Shown one piece after another: positions 20,160 to 31,032 of a stretch of 64,000 nucleotides of DNA. The notes beneath the pieces were generated by a model, which saw only the letters and a list, made by a program, of their open reading frames with translations, did not search any database and was not told the origin of the DNA. Source of the stretch: Bolinopsis microptera (Eukaryota > Ctenophora > Tentaculata > Lobata > Bolinopsidae); contig NC_087078.1 of the NCBI RefSeq assembly GCF_026151205.1, positions 10,550,175-10,614,174 on the forward strand. The letters are read 5' to 3'. Each line of letters starts with the position of its first letter. Position 1 is the first letter of the stretch. Position numbers and translations under genes: made by a program.

Positions 20160-22390
20160 TGGACACGTTCATTTGAGTTTGAGGATATTGGTAAACAAAA
20201 ATAATAGCGTTTTTGACGATAGTGGCTTAATTTTGACATCTATTAACCTAGCACGTTCAGAAGTTCTGAACATTAGCCACGTAACCCATACTCCCATATG
20301 CACTGCTCAGAAAGAAAATCTATTGTTGTTAGGCACTATAATGGTTCAAATGTCACATTTTGTGTGACTTAGTTAACTGCAGTTGTCTAATTATCATTCC
20401 TTGGTCTGAAACATAGTAGATTAGGTCAATCTAACAATTATGATACAACATTGGTTAAAGGGCACGGATAGAACGGTTACAAGGCAATATTTAGGTAACT
20501 TTGTCACAGTCAGAATACCATACCTCTATTCTACTGTGAGGTGTCCTCGAAACCCTTTTTACTCATTATTTGATGGTTGATCTACCAAGTACGGAGTACC
20601 AATCATAGCCCTGAAATATGTTGCTTTGAATAGTTAGCTAATACAGGCACTTGGTTATTGGGAAATGAGGTTAATTCTGTCACAATGTATGGAATTTAAA
20701 ATTTTGGGCGAATTATTTATATCTGATTTTGGTTTAAAAGGCGGGAAAACTTTACATGATGACAATGTAGTTGATGCAAGTTAAGATCAGTTGATGTTTA
20801 CATTGTCACAAAAAATTATACAAAATCATAAATAGGTTAAAAACAATGATTATATAATGAAATAGTCTCTTATAATAACTCTTATAATAACTGATGTGAC
20901 AAAGTAAACATGTCTTGCCCCTATTTTGAAGATCTATATATTCTATAACTCTATTAGAATTCAACATTCTTTCAGAAAAAATTGGTAGAATATTGTCCAG
21001 AACATCAGAGCTCAAGTTTAACAATTTTAGGTTAAATTTGTCAAAGTCACTAAAAATGTGACAAAATTAACTTTCCTGCCCCAACAATTTCAAGATAGTG
21101 TGTAAAAATTAGCATAGGCTGCCTGATTACCTAAATAAATCAATCCAAACTACAAAAAAATATATGTTAATGTGATGACGATTACCTAACTCTAATAATA
21201 ACTGATGTGACAAAGTAAACATGTCTTGCCCCTATTTTGAAGATCTATAACTTTATTAGAATTCAACATTCTTTTAGAAACGATTGGTAAAATATTGTCA
21301 AGAACATCAGAGCTCAAGTTTAACTATTTTAGATTAATTTGTCAAAGACACTGAAAATGTGACAAAATTAACTTTTCCTGCCCCAACAAAATCAAGATAG
21401 TGTGTTAAAATTGGCATAGGAATTAGGATGCTTTATTGCCTATATTAATCGATCCATACTTCGAAAAAGATCGGTTAATTTGATGACGATTAACTAACTT
21501 TTATAATAACTGATGTGACAAAGTAAACATGTCTTGCCCCTATTTTGAAGAAGTATACCTCTATTAGAATACTATTATGTAACTTTATCATCAAAAAAAT
21601 TTCGATAAACTAGTTATTTTGCCAGCAAGGAGCTGACAGAGTTATAATAATTTTTTGTGACGAAATTACCCTATTTTTGATCATGTTGTGGTAGTTTAAT
21701 TGTGACACTGTTAACATATTACCACCCGATAATGATTAATGTGACCGGTGCATGGTACTAGCAGTATTGTTTGATCCATAGTACGTAACACAAAGGGTTT
21801 AAGCTGGTATATCATTATTTGTTCAATTTCACACATGTTCGATATCATCAAGATTATGTGACAAAGTAAACTTGTCTGTGCCTTCTGTGTTTTAATTCCT
21901 TGCGACTATATGATATAATAACAATTCCAAGCACTTCCAGGCCATTAAATAAACCTACACTACTCAGCATTACTTATCAGGGTTCCCTAAACATTGTTCA
22001 CATATTTTCTTAAATGTGTGACAGAGTAAACCTGAGTGCACCATCTAACGAAAAAAGTCGTAAAATATGTAGGTAATGGTCATATGTACCCATCCAATCA
22101 ACTGGACACTCAAAATTTTGGTCAAAAACGGCAGCAAGGGGTCCATATTTACTCTGTCACATGTTTATAGTGTGACAATGTAACCATTTCCGTGCCGGCC
22201 GTATTTAAGCGATATCTTATCACCTGATTAAGATATCGTTATGTGACAAAGTTAGCCTAGAGGATGAGACGATTATCCTAACCATCAAGGGTTTGTGTAA
22301 TTTCATAGTGTGACAAAGTCAACTACACTGTGCCTTTTAATAGGGTCACTTATATTTACCAATATCCTCAAACTCAAATGAACGTGTCCA
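20160..22390. mobile_element. 2.2-kb TIR transposon, copy 2 (inverted)
   Basis: Same ends (TGGACACGTTCATTTGAGTT and inverse) and flanking TA as the copy at 1087-3620, in the opposite orientation. It is 2231 bp against 2534 bp, the difference being one 303-bp internal unit. Point differences are scattered along the whole length. No transposase. Confidence 0.75.
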
Positions 22391-22982
22391 TATATGTTTT
22401 TAGTAAAACCTTTTAGTTTTAGCTTGTGTGTTGATAACAGTTGCTCTCTTATCAGTAAAATTGTTTAATTGCACTGCGACCACCGTTTAGTCTTGTAATA
22501 CAAGTTAAGTATTGACATACGTTGCATGCCACTTTTAGCGCGCGAAGTGCGCGCCGCCGAAGGCAGATTTATTGCAGCGTTTGTCAGGACATGACACTCT
22601 ACATTTTTCAACGAAGCGCATGAGGATTTCAACGCTTCAATTTCGAATGTTGCAGAAGCCACGAACTGTGAAAATAAAACAAGGTTTTCAGTTGAAAAGT
22701 TTGAAAAGCCAGTCAAGATTCAAGAAGGTTTTATCAAATCTGATGTATAATACAATTTGGTTTGGACACATAGTAAGACAGCACAAATATAGGTGAATTC
22801 TTCGTAGATTTACATCACTAGCCTATAAAAATAAAATCAGGTTAGACTAATGAAAGCAATTTAAAAGTTAACAACTTGAAAATTCAAAACAGATTTTAAT
22901 CTGAAACTTTACAAAAGAGCTCAATGTGCTAGGTAGAATGGACAACAGAGCATAACAGTTACCGATAAGGCGTGTATTACAC
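22391..22982. other. Spacer with no recognised gene
   Basis: Contains a short GC hairpin (GCGCGAAGTGCGCGC at about 22538) and short open frames on both strands at 22465-22796 with no family resemblance. Confidence 0.4.
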
Positions 22983-23142
22983 TTGATTGACGATGTCAAT
23001 CCGTCGAGATCGTTGCTCTGCGAAGCATCGTCGAAGCAAGAATGCTAGTTTGCGCGGCGCGTCGAAGTTTGCGCGGCGCGTCGAAGCGGCGAAGTCCTCC
23101 AAGTATTACACCCAATGAATACATTAAAACACAAATCAAAAT

Positions 23143-23982
23143 TTAGCGAGTAACTACAATCCTATTTAACCCAAAAATATTAGTTCTGAATTTTGAAATA
23201 AGAATGCTCTCTTCTCTATCAAGTGCTGTTGGTCGGACTTTTCTTACTACACCTAATTTAAAAACTCCCATAGTGAAATCAGATTTATGCACTAGAAAAC
23301 AATGCATGGAAAGTGCCGACTTCTCGAATGACAATTCATTATCAATTTTAAACTTGTTTCTGTGTCCATTCATTCTGATATGAAATGGAGAAACCGTTTG
23401 GCCGAAATAGGTATCGTCTTTTAGGCTCTGGGGAAGTTTATTACAAATTTGGCATTGGGCGACATAAATTATATTGCTGTCCTTACATGTCAACCGGAAA
23501 TCCAGAGTTAAAACCAAACCATTGACAGTGATGACTTCGTTGGAGTTGAACAGTTGGGGACAGGTTGCACAGCCTCTCCCGCCACAGTTTTGGCTGATGG
23601 TGATAGAATCCGTTTCGGGGCACGAACTGAGTTTTCTATTGCGCACTACTGTGTTGCCTATAGATGGCTGTTTACGTAGTGCAAACAATATCTGTACGTC
23701 TCCGCATAATTGTTTGATGTCCTCACTAGTAGAGTGGACCAACTTCCTAAGCTCAGTGACCTCTTTGAAAAATTTCACTGAAAAGACAACTTTGTCAGTG
23801 ATTGGCTTCTTATCTTCCCTCTCATACAATTCGTGTTCTATTGACCTCAAGACTGCTTCAGGCTCTGTCTTTGTTAAGGTCCCCTCCTTGTGTCCACTTT
23901 TCATCAGGTCTTCTTTAAGTTCCATCAGGTCCTCCACACATGTGTGATCCTGCGAATTTCGCTTGATCACTCGGATCATCAT
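23143..23982 (-). pseudogene. GIY-YIG-type endonuclease half of a Penelope-like element
   Basis: 279 codons. The frame resumes the reverse transcriptase after the FSQM motif with IRVIKRNSQDH. It then has a Cys-rich pre-motif (NCGGRGCATCPQL) and an endonuclease-like core: IIYVAQCQICNK and DTYFGQTVSPFHIRMNGHRN, which fits the GIY-YIG layout with the second motif as YFG. A C-terminal REESILISKFRT stretch matches the usual end region, where a Glu coordinates metal. In Penelope-like elements this domain nicks target DNA to prime reverse transcription. It is separated from the RT part by a 7-base insertion-like frameshift near 23975 (tandem ATG/GATG), so the two halves cannot be made as one protein here. 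Confidence 0.75.
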
Positions 23983-24796
23983 TCATCTGTGAGAATACCA
24001 CTGATTTAAAGACGTGGTTTGGGTGGAAACTATCGGTATTGAGGTAAAGCCTGGCATCAGTCTCTTTCTTAAATAGTCTGTAGTCGATGTTGTTGTTCTC
24101 CCCCAGGGTGAGTTCTACATCCAAGTAGTTAACTGATTTGCCAAACTGACAATCAACGAACTGAATTCCAAATCGTTTTGCGGCTTCATTTAGTTTCGAC
24201 ACAAAAAGATCAATTTGCCTCCTGGAGCCCTTCCAAATTCCAAATACATTGTCGATGAAGCGTCGCCAGAATAAAATAAGACTCCATAGCTGTATCATTT
24301 CAGGACAGATATTGATGAATAGCACCCAATGAAGCATGATATCAGCGACTTGACGCGAAATACAATTTCCAGTTAGGATACCCTTTTTGCCTGTGTACAC
24401 ATTTTCTTGAAAAGTGACAAAGGAGTTTGTGAAGATAATCTCCGTGAATGTTTTCAGGATAGCCTTTCGCTTATCAATCATAGCACTACCGTTCAGGGCA
24501 TGTTCCAATGCAGACATAGCTATTTCAGGTTTTATGCTTGGATACAGACTGATCACGTCTAAAGTAAACAAGTTGATGGTGCTATATTTTGACATGTCTG
24601 CAGATTCATTAAGGTTTTTGATGTTACTGAGAAGGTCTGGTGTATCCAGGAGAAACTCCTGTTGGCAATAAATCCTACTTACATCTGTTAGGTATGGGCT
24701 AACCCACTTTTCTAGTCTGTAAAGGGGGCCTTCCTTGGTGGCATGGACAAGCCTGGTAGGGGGAACCATTTTCTCCTCAATGTATAATATGTACAA
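23915..24796 (-). pseudogene. Penelope-like reverse transcriptase (damaged)
   Basis: 293-codon frame with fingers-palm-thumb features of Penelope-like RTs. Motif A is TLDVISLYPSIKPEIA, with the first catalytic Asp. A GILTGNCISRQVADIMLHW segment corresponds to motif B. Motif C reads FIDNVFGIW, so the usual second Asp of the Y/FxDD pair is Asn. A YLDVELTLGE segment then leads to DARLYLNTDSFHPNHVFKS. The role would be copying element RNA at a nicked target. The Asp-to-Asn change and the frameshift into the endonuclease half predict an inactive copy. The N-terminal region of a full Penelope RT is shorter than usual or missing. Confidence 0.8.
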
Positions 24797-25474
24797 TCAG
24801 TTGAATTCTGTCGTCGGAGAAACTCTGAATGCAATGAAAGATGTTGAGGAATTGAAGAGTTTTCTCATCCGATCACAAGAGTCGGTTATCAAACTGCAGA
24901 GGGAACTTCTTTAAGCCAAAGCCAATCAGTTGGAATCTGTTCAGACCACCGTAAAATTTGCTGTTCAGGACACTGTTCAAGCTGAGATCAATTAGTCATA
25001 CAGTCAAGCTGTGTTAAAATCCTCGCCGAACACTACAATAACGGAGGAGAGCCTGAAAAAAGTTGTGCAGAAGGCTGTGTCAGAAGAGGATCGCAGCAGG
25101 AATGTTCTCATTTTTGTTTAAAGGAGACAGATGAAGAGAAACTATCAGACAAAGTAGACGAACTGTTTGAACAGATGGAAGTGAAACCACACTTCGAAGC
25201 TGTAAGGATTGGAAGGAAATCAGCTTACAAGACCAGACCTGCCAAAATTTTGTTATCAAATTCGAATACTGTACATCAGATTTTATTAAAATCGAAAAAC
25301 CTGAAACTGAGTGAGCACCACAAAACTGTGTTCATTTCACCAGATCAGTCACCTGAGGAGCAAGCCAGACATCATCTGCTCGTTTTGGAGATGAAAGAGA
25401 AGGCAAAGAAGGATTTGAAGAGACGATATTATATCAGAAGTGGTATTATTTGTTGTGAGGACAAGATATCATAG
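24789..25474 (+). pseudogene. ORF1-like coiled-coil / nucleic-acid-binding protein of a retroelement (decayed)
   Basis: Starting at ATG 24789, the frame gives a coiled-coil-like N-terminus (ETLNAMKDVEELKSFLIR) interrupted by stops at about 24913 and 24991. A frame change near 25120 leads to the open 25175-25474 part (HFEAVRIGRKSAYKTRPAKI, SKNLKLSEHHKTVFISPDQS). This order of coiled coil, then SEEDRSRN, then a basic RRM-like fold with RP.K and spDqsPeeq motifs, is known from ORF1-type proteins of animal non-LTR elements. It is divergent to the RT frame, which is odd for a single retroelement. Confidence 0.5.
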
Positions 25475-25583
25475 TGAACGAGGACTTCACCGCTTCGACG
25501 CGCCGCGCAAACTAGCATTCTTGCTTCGATCGTTGCTCTGCTTCGCAGAGCAACGATCTCGACAGATTGACATCGTCAATCAA

Positions 25584-26190
25584 AGGATACTCGTAAATTT
25601 TTTGTTCTTATTATATAAGACCGTCGACGAGTCTAACTCGGCGCACGTCTTTGTAGTTTATAAACCTTAGGTGTGACACAATTTTTATCTTTTATTGTCA
25701 AATAAAGTACATTGGTTCTTAAATTTTTATGAGATCCCAGTTTATATATTTTTTTAAAAACTTTCTGCTCTGAGGAGGAAAAAAATTTTTGTGGAGAGCC
25801 GCTCAGACATTGTGTAAATTATTTAGGTATATTTTATGCAATTGTAGCGCGATGCGTTACTGTGCCGCGCCGCGCACTCAATAAGGCTTCTCAATAAGGC
25901 TTCTCTCCTGGCTAGATCGGCGAGATGCGCTACTGTGCCGCGCCGAGCTGCCATGAATTGACATCGTCAATTAATTTATGCAATATCTTTGTCGCATACA
26001 AGCGGGGTAGTAAATATTGTGTTTCGTTTTGTTTCGAATAACTTCACTAATATGATACAAGTAGGGGGTGCACGATAAAATAAACTTGCTCGGATTTTAA
26101 ACATTTTTGTACCAACTACCATTGTTTTCTTTGTATCACGTGGTGACCCCCACTGTCGCTTCACTATAGTGTATCGTCTTCGACGATATA
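25584..26190. other. Spacer with small repeat remnants
   Basis: No gene. About 25848-25975 repeats GCGATGCGTTACTGTGCCGCGCC / GATGCGCTACTGTGCCGCGCC and the 10-bp ATAAGGCTTC, and ends ATTGACATCGTCAATTAAT, resembling the end of the Penelope-bearing element. Confidence 0.45.
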
Positions 26191-26245
26191 GGGGGAGCCG
26201 CGCACTTCGTGCGCGGCGGGTCATACAACGTATGACAATGTTTTC
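26190..26245. repeat. GC hairpin shared with 29307-29362
   Basis: GGGGGAGCCGCGCACTTCGT, GCGCGGCGGGTCATA and AACGTATGACA appear here and at 29307-29362 with few differences. The core CCGCGCAC...GTGCGCGG is a stem. Confidence 0.65.
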
Positions 26246-26564
26246 TAGAGACTGTGAGAATTTTCACAATACCAAATTTTTCATACCTTTCTGGAAAAAT
26301 CAGTGAGTTTCGCTTAGGTGCCATATTTGATGCTGCGCGGTTTTTTGAGCAAAAATAGCTGTGAAAGTCGCGTAATTTGACCAAATTCGTTAATTTTTGT
26401 CGTATTATTCGAATATATCTTCGGTTCCTTGAATGCGATCATTCTGAAAATTGGCGACAACCTTCCAATAGGGCTTTCACAACTGTCCGAAAATTTTGGT
26501 GGATATCGGAGTTGATATAGTGATAAAAATGTGGCAAAACACGCTGCTTTTAGCTGTAACATAA

Positions 26565-26850
26565 TGTTTGCTCTATCCAGAGCCCTTGCGCTTGCAGTAG
26601 CGCGCGCCCGCCTCACGGCGGTAAAAAGGGCTCTAGCCATGAACCCACCCAACAATTTTGGCACCACTGTACAGTGGTGCCAAAATTACCCGCGCTTTTG
26701 TCCTCATATCCGACGCCGCGCGTGTCGTTTTAGTCATTTCACATTTGTTAGCCGATTTGAATAATTTGTGTTCGCCAAATTTCTCGTTGGATAAGATTTG
26801 AGATTAATATTATCAAATTTTCAGAAAGCTCAGTTAGTTGTACTGCATTG
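26565..26850 (+). repeat. Dispersed repeat, copy 1 (also at 30584-30880)
   Basis: Begins TTTGCTCTATCCAGAGCCCT, includes GCAGTAGCGCGCGCCCGC and a perfect 34-bp palindrome at 26654-26687 centred on CCACTGTACAGTGG, then GATAAGATTTGAGATTAATA. Copy 2 starts exactly at a 9-bp target duplication, indicating a true element end. Confidence 0.75.
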
Positions 26851-27167
26851 TTTTCCTTATACTGCCGAATGCCCATGATTCTCGAAAACACTCAAACTTT
26901 TTATTCTTGTTAAATTCTTTTGTGTTAAATTATAGATACTATACTCCAGAAGATTTTAAAATGAGCTACCACCTTTGTCATTGGTCATTGCATCTCATAT
27001 TTTTAGGGTTGCCAAGATATGCATTGTTTTCAATAGCATTTTGTACTGCCTACTTTTCGTTTCATTGACTGTGGCCACGTAGTCTAATTAAAGTAACTAC
27101 TTCGTCCTCACCTCAATAAATTATATCAGTTTTAGCTACAATATGTCCACAATTGTCCACCTATACA
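26851..27167. other. Spacer with no recognised gene
   Basis: Open plus-strand stretch at 26838-27068 shows no family resemblance and overlaps a repeat end; not called. Confidence 0.35.
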
Positions 27168-27223
27168 ATGACCATGTTCTTCAATCTTCCTGCTGGCACT
27201 TATTTTGGTCTGAACATCCTGTG
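27168..27223 (+). CDS. Possible orphan first exon, AAR2-like (weak)
   Basis: ATG followed by TMFFNLPAGTYFGLNIL and a strong donor GTAAGTT at 27224. The NLPAGTYFGLN string resembles the N-terminal NxPxGTxFGID motif of the U5 snRNP assembly factor AAR2. Only 18 codons support this, and I could not find the expected following exon (GPKFxG motif) downstream, so it may be a fragment or chance. Confidence 0.2.
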
Positions 27224-27722
27224 GTAAGTTAATTTAATTTTGCAAAAAACAAACTGCAGCTAGTGTGTCGATAGAAATTCACCGATTAAGTTTGATGTTT
27301 GATTATCTTCCCGAATAAAATATCTTATTGATTGAATAGTAGTACAATGAATACGCTGGTAAGTGAGCCCTGTAGCGACGAACCTGTTTCTTCGGATAGC
27401 GAAATGTAATGTCGACTACTTCATCTGACAATGGTTTCCCGTTTTATAAAGAAAATATTACCTTTGAAGCGGTCTCGAACTTCCTACTCTCCCTCCTCTC
27501 GTCAGCTAGACAGTGTCCTATTATTTCTCTTGTGTTAATTTTGTGATAAATTCTTTCATGAGACCATCTGAGTTTTTGTCTTTTTTAGTAGTAGACGCCA
27601 CCGAGAATGAAGACTATTTAGTAGCGGGGTAATGAATTTTTGTCTCATATAAATATAAGTAACATAGTAGTAGATATTTGTTTATTGATATAATTTGATC
27701 GTGAATTTTGATTGTTTGTATT
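27224..27722. other. Spacer, no gene identified
   Basis: AT-rich. One further donor-like AATACGCTGGTAAGTG near 27350 but no supported exon. Confidence 0.3.
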
Positions 27723-27982
27723 ATTATAAATCAAGAGGCTTGCATATAATGAACATATTGACACGGGTGCAGAGTTGAGTCTGTACGGAACCTAGTAGTT
27801 TCAGATCCTTGTTTAACTTGCCGTACAGCAAGGTCATCCACTACTTTAGCCCGGCGAGGCACATAACTCCCTCTACAACTCCATGAAAAATGTTTCATAT
27901 ATACTAGCCGAGTTCACAAGTTATATCCTTGTGTTTGAGAAGAGCTCGTTAGAACTGCTTCCTTTCCCTTCAGTATCCCACA
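27723..27982 (+). repeat. Tandem duplication, unit 1
   Basis: About 260 bp starting ATTATAAATCAAGAGGCTTG and ending CTTCAGTATCCCACA; unit 2 is at 28040-28304 with a 317-bp period. A short GACACGGGTGCAGAGTTGAG run reads DTGAEL, like a retroviral-type protease active site, but the frame closes a few codons later. Confidence 0.85.
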
Positions 27983-28039
27983 GTCTCTCGAGTTTCGTCA
28001 CTGCCAGAGAACTCTCTTAAACAATTACTAGACTCGGTG

Positions 28040-28304
28040 ATTATAAATCAAGAGGCTTGCATATAATGAACATATTGACACGGGTGCAGAGTTGAGTCTG
28101 TACGGAACCTAGTAGTTTCAGATCCTTGTTTAACTTGTATTGCCGTACAGCAAGGTCATCCACTACTTTAGCCCGGCGAGGCACATAACTCCCTCTACAA
28201 CTCCATGACAAATGTTTCATATATACTAGCCGAGTTCACAAGTTATATCCTTGTGTTTGAGAAGAGCTCGTTAGAACTGCTTCCTTTCCCTTCAGTATCC
28301 CACA
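28040..28304 (+). repeat. Tandem duplication, unit 2
   Basis: Near-identical to 27723-27982; differs mainly by a four-base insertion (TATT) before GCCGTACAGCAAGG. Confidence 0.85.
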
Positions 28305-29306
28305 ATTCTTTTATTTTATTCGGTTAAAAGTGAATACTACAAAATTAAAATGAACATGAGGCATTTATCATAGCCTCCGATTGAAGTATTCGATCATCAC
28401 ACCACGTACGTCACCTGAGCTATAGGGCCTGTCGTGATATTATGAATCGCTTAGGTAGACCTCATAATTATGCGGCCTCTATCATGTATCGTCATCTCTC
28501 ACAACTCTTTAAGAATCTTGTGAATTTGGCATGTAAAAATGTGTAGCCTTCCAGACATTGATAGCGTAAACGAGGTGTCGTACGTCACCTCAAGATCGGG
28601 TGACAGGGGGCTGACCATGCCCGAACCTAATTGATTGGGTCTGAGGTCACGTGATTATTAGCCTATGAGGTCACGTGACTATGACGTCAGCAGACCTTGT
28701 CCTCCGTTTCCCGCTCATTGGACCAAAGCTTGCATGCTTGTGAATGTAGGTGTAAGTACAGCTGTACTGTAGTTTAAACCTAATTAACCCCTATACACTA
28801 TAGAAATCCGAAAATTTATTTCTGGCAGAAAGCTAGAAATTTACCAAATTTATTGACATTGTTATAGCGTATGTCAGCCCTTGTGGATTAGCTGTCTTAA
28901 CTGAAAAGTGGTTACTGGAGGGACAAGTGCCAAGACTACCTGCGCTACATCGACACTGTTGTCAGCACTGCGCGCGCGCGCACGAACCTTCCCATCGGGG
29001 TTCGTGGATAGGTGCTTTTCTTGACTTGTGAAACAAGCGTGCCCGCAGTGGCGCGAAAGCACATGGTTAGGTGAAACATAATGTCTGATGGTTGGACATG
29101 CTTTAAATTTTTCGGACACTTTCCTTGTAAGTCTATGAGTTAGCTTACCAATTTTTGGTGCAATCGGAGGTCGGGAAGGATACTCAATATCTATTTGTTT
29201 GAAGAAAATTGTGCTGGCCGAAATTAGCGCTAAAAAACCATCCTACAGTCGGCACGCGCGGCTCACTATCGATGGCACACTACCTAATATGTAATATAGG
29301 GCCGGG
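28305..29306. other. Non-coding, low information
   Basis: Two CACGTGA words in a GAGGTCACGTGA context at about 28642 and 28668, a (CG)n run at 28970-28982, and TTCTTGACTTGTGAAACAAG at about 29017, which recurs inside the insertion at 30584-31032. No gene recognised. Confidence 0.4.
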
Positions 29307-29362
29307 CCGGGGGAGCCGCGCACTCGTGCGCGCGGCGGGTCATATAACGTATGACAAGCCGA
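29307..29362. repeat. GC hairpin, second copy
   Basis: Counterpart of 26190-26245 (GGGGGAGCCGCGCACTCGTG ... AACGTATGACA). Confidence 0.65.
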
Positions 29363-30045
29363 ATCCTGGCCGGTTCAGTGCGGAAAGCTGGGCATTCAAC
29401 ACTTTAGACAGTCTGATATATTTGTTTTAGTCAATAAGGGAAAAATTATCCTAAAAGAGGCATGGAGGCAGAAGCAAGAGCAAAGGCCTACTAGACTAAA
29501 GAGACGACAGTTTACACTTTTCAATGACACAACTCTTTTGTCTTTTGTTTTATTTGATGCATTTAATTTAAAGTGAAATTTAAATTGAAGGAACAATCGA
29601 AATTGTCCTTAATTAGTACTAGGATTTATTTGTTACTTATGCATAATTTAATCATATATATGGTTTCAATGCATAATTTTGATGACAGCTCTTAGAGTTG
29701 CGTCTAAGTTCAAGGTTAAGGTATAATTGTATTCTAAACTTTGCTACGAAGTGAAAACTACATTTAAAAATCTAACGAATCATCCCTAAAACCAAGGGCA
29801 AGACTACTACATCATAACTGTTTCATTTCCAAAATTCTGGTGTATCCAATCAATACTAATTTGAAATGAAATGAAAAATTTTAAAATAATTTACGCTCTA
29901 CTGAACACTTTTAGTTTTACAACATTATTTAAATCGTCCGAGTACGAATTTAAATACCAATTGCCACCATAATTACCACACTGGAAGTGTTTAATAAATC
30001 ATTATATAATTATAATTGTATTGTGTATACCTAATTATATCATTG
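29363..30045. other. AT-rich spacer
   Basis: No coding region supported. The boundary at 30045/30046 is where the 2-kb element copy B begins. Confidence 0.4.
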
Positions 30046-30583
30046 TCACAGTGCTGGCAAGCACGACCGTTGCATTTATTGTGGGTATACTATGTTCCCC
30101 CTTTACTATTATACCCCCTTTACTATTATACCCCCTTTACTATTATACCCCTTTTACTATTATACCCCCTTTGGTACACGTTACAAGCCTCTTTTGTGCA
30201 CGCAAAGCGTGCACTCCGGCCGGAGGCGGCGGCCGAAGGCCGCCGCCTCCGGCAGGAGTTTTCCAGGCATTAAGACTCATCGGAAGTCGTTCAGCAGATT
30301 TATTTTTAGTTCAAACATTCTAATTTGATGTCAAAGATGACAGGAATAAAAAATAGTTATGTTCAGATTTTTAAGAAATTTGCATAAAATACTCGCCAGC
30401 ACTGTTATACGAAATTCGGTAAAAAACCCAAAATCGCCATTTTCAGGTGCCCTAAAAACCATGTTAAAATTGAGTTAGAGATCTGAAATCTTTCAGGGCG
30501 TCTAGACGTTGACCAAATTGACTGCAAAAAAGTTTCAGGTTTCAGGAGCATCGGGAAATGGGTTTTCTAGAACCCCTGTTTTA

Positions 30584-31032
30584 TTGCTCTATCCAGAGCC
30601 CTTGCGCTTGCAGTAGCGCGCGCCCGCCTCACGGCGGTAAAAAGGGCTCTAGCCATGAACACACCCAACGATTTTGGCACCACTGTACAGTGGTGCCAAA
30701 ATTACCCGCGCTTTTGTCCTCATATCCGACGCCGCGCGTGTCGTTTTAGTCATTTCACCATTTGTTAGCCGCTTTGAATAATTTGTGTTCGACGAATTTC
30801 TCGTTGGATAAGATTTGAGATTAATATTATCAAATTTTCAGAATGCTCAGTTAGTTGTATAGTACTGTATTGTTTCCTTACACTGTTGTATAGTACTGTA
30901 TTGTTCTTGACTTGTGAAACAAGCGCGCCCGCATTGGCTGCAATAGCGTAGAGTGCAGTTGGGTTTCAAGTTTTGTCGAGATGGCCATGTGGCCATAATC
31001 CTATTATTATTATTATTACATGGTTAGGTGAA
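30584..31032 (+). mobile_element. 449-bp insertion with 9-bp target duplication
   Basis: CCTGTTTTA is duplicated at 30575-30583 and 31033-31041; copy A has the uninterrupted site (CCCTGTTTTACGACAG). The insert starts TTGCTCTATCCAGAGCCC, contains a palindrome around 30671-30702, a direct repeat GTTGTATAGTACTGTATTGT, an (ATT)n run, and ends CATGGTTAGGTGAA. Confidence 0.8.

Larger units (their letters stand above)
22983..25583. mobile_element. TIR-bounded element carrying a Penelope-like reverse transcriptase
   Basis: The left end (22983-23100) begins TTGATTGACGATGTCAAT and the right end (25487-25583) ends with its reverse complement; about 100 bp match in inverted orientation, including the GCGCGGCGCGTCGAAG block. 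The right end also contains a 14-bp-stem hairpin (GATCGTTGCTCTGC) at 25529-25559. Between them lie a minus-strand RT/GIY-YIG reading frame and a divergent plus-strand ORF1-like frame whose starts overlap near 24790. No target duplication is evident. Whether the inverted ends belong to the RT element or to a DNA transposon that swallowed it is open. Confidence 0.6.

Noticed and set aside
27760-27800. LTR-retrotransposon protease gene
   Set aside because: Only six residues (DTGAEL) match and the frame closes a few codons later; no gag, RT or integrase lies nearby.
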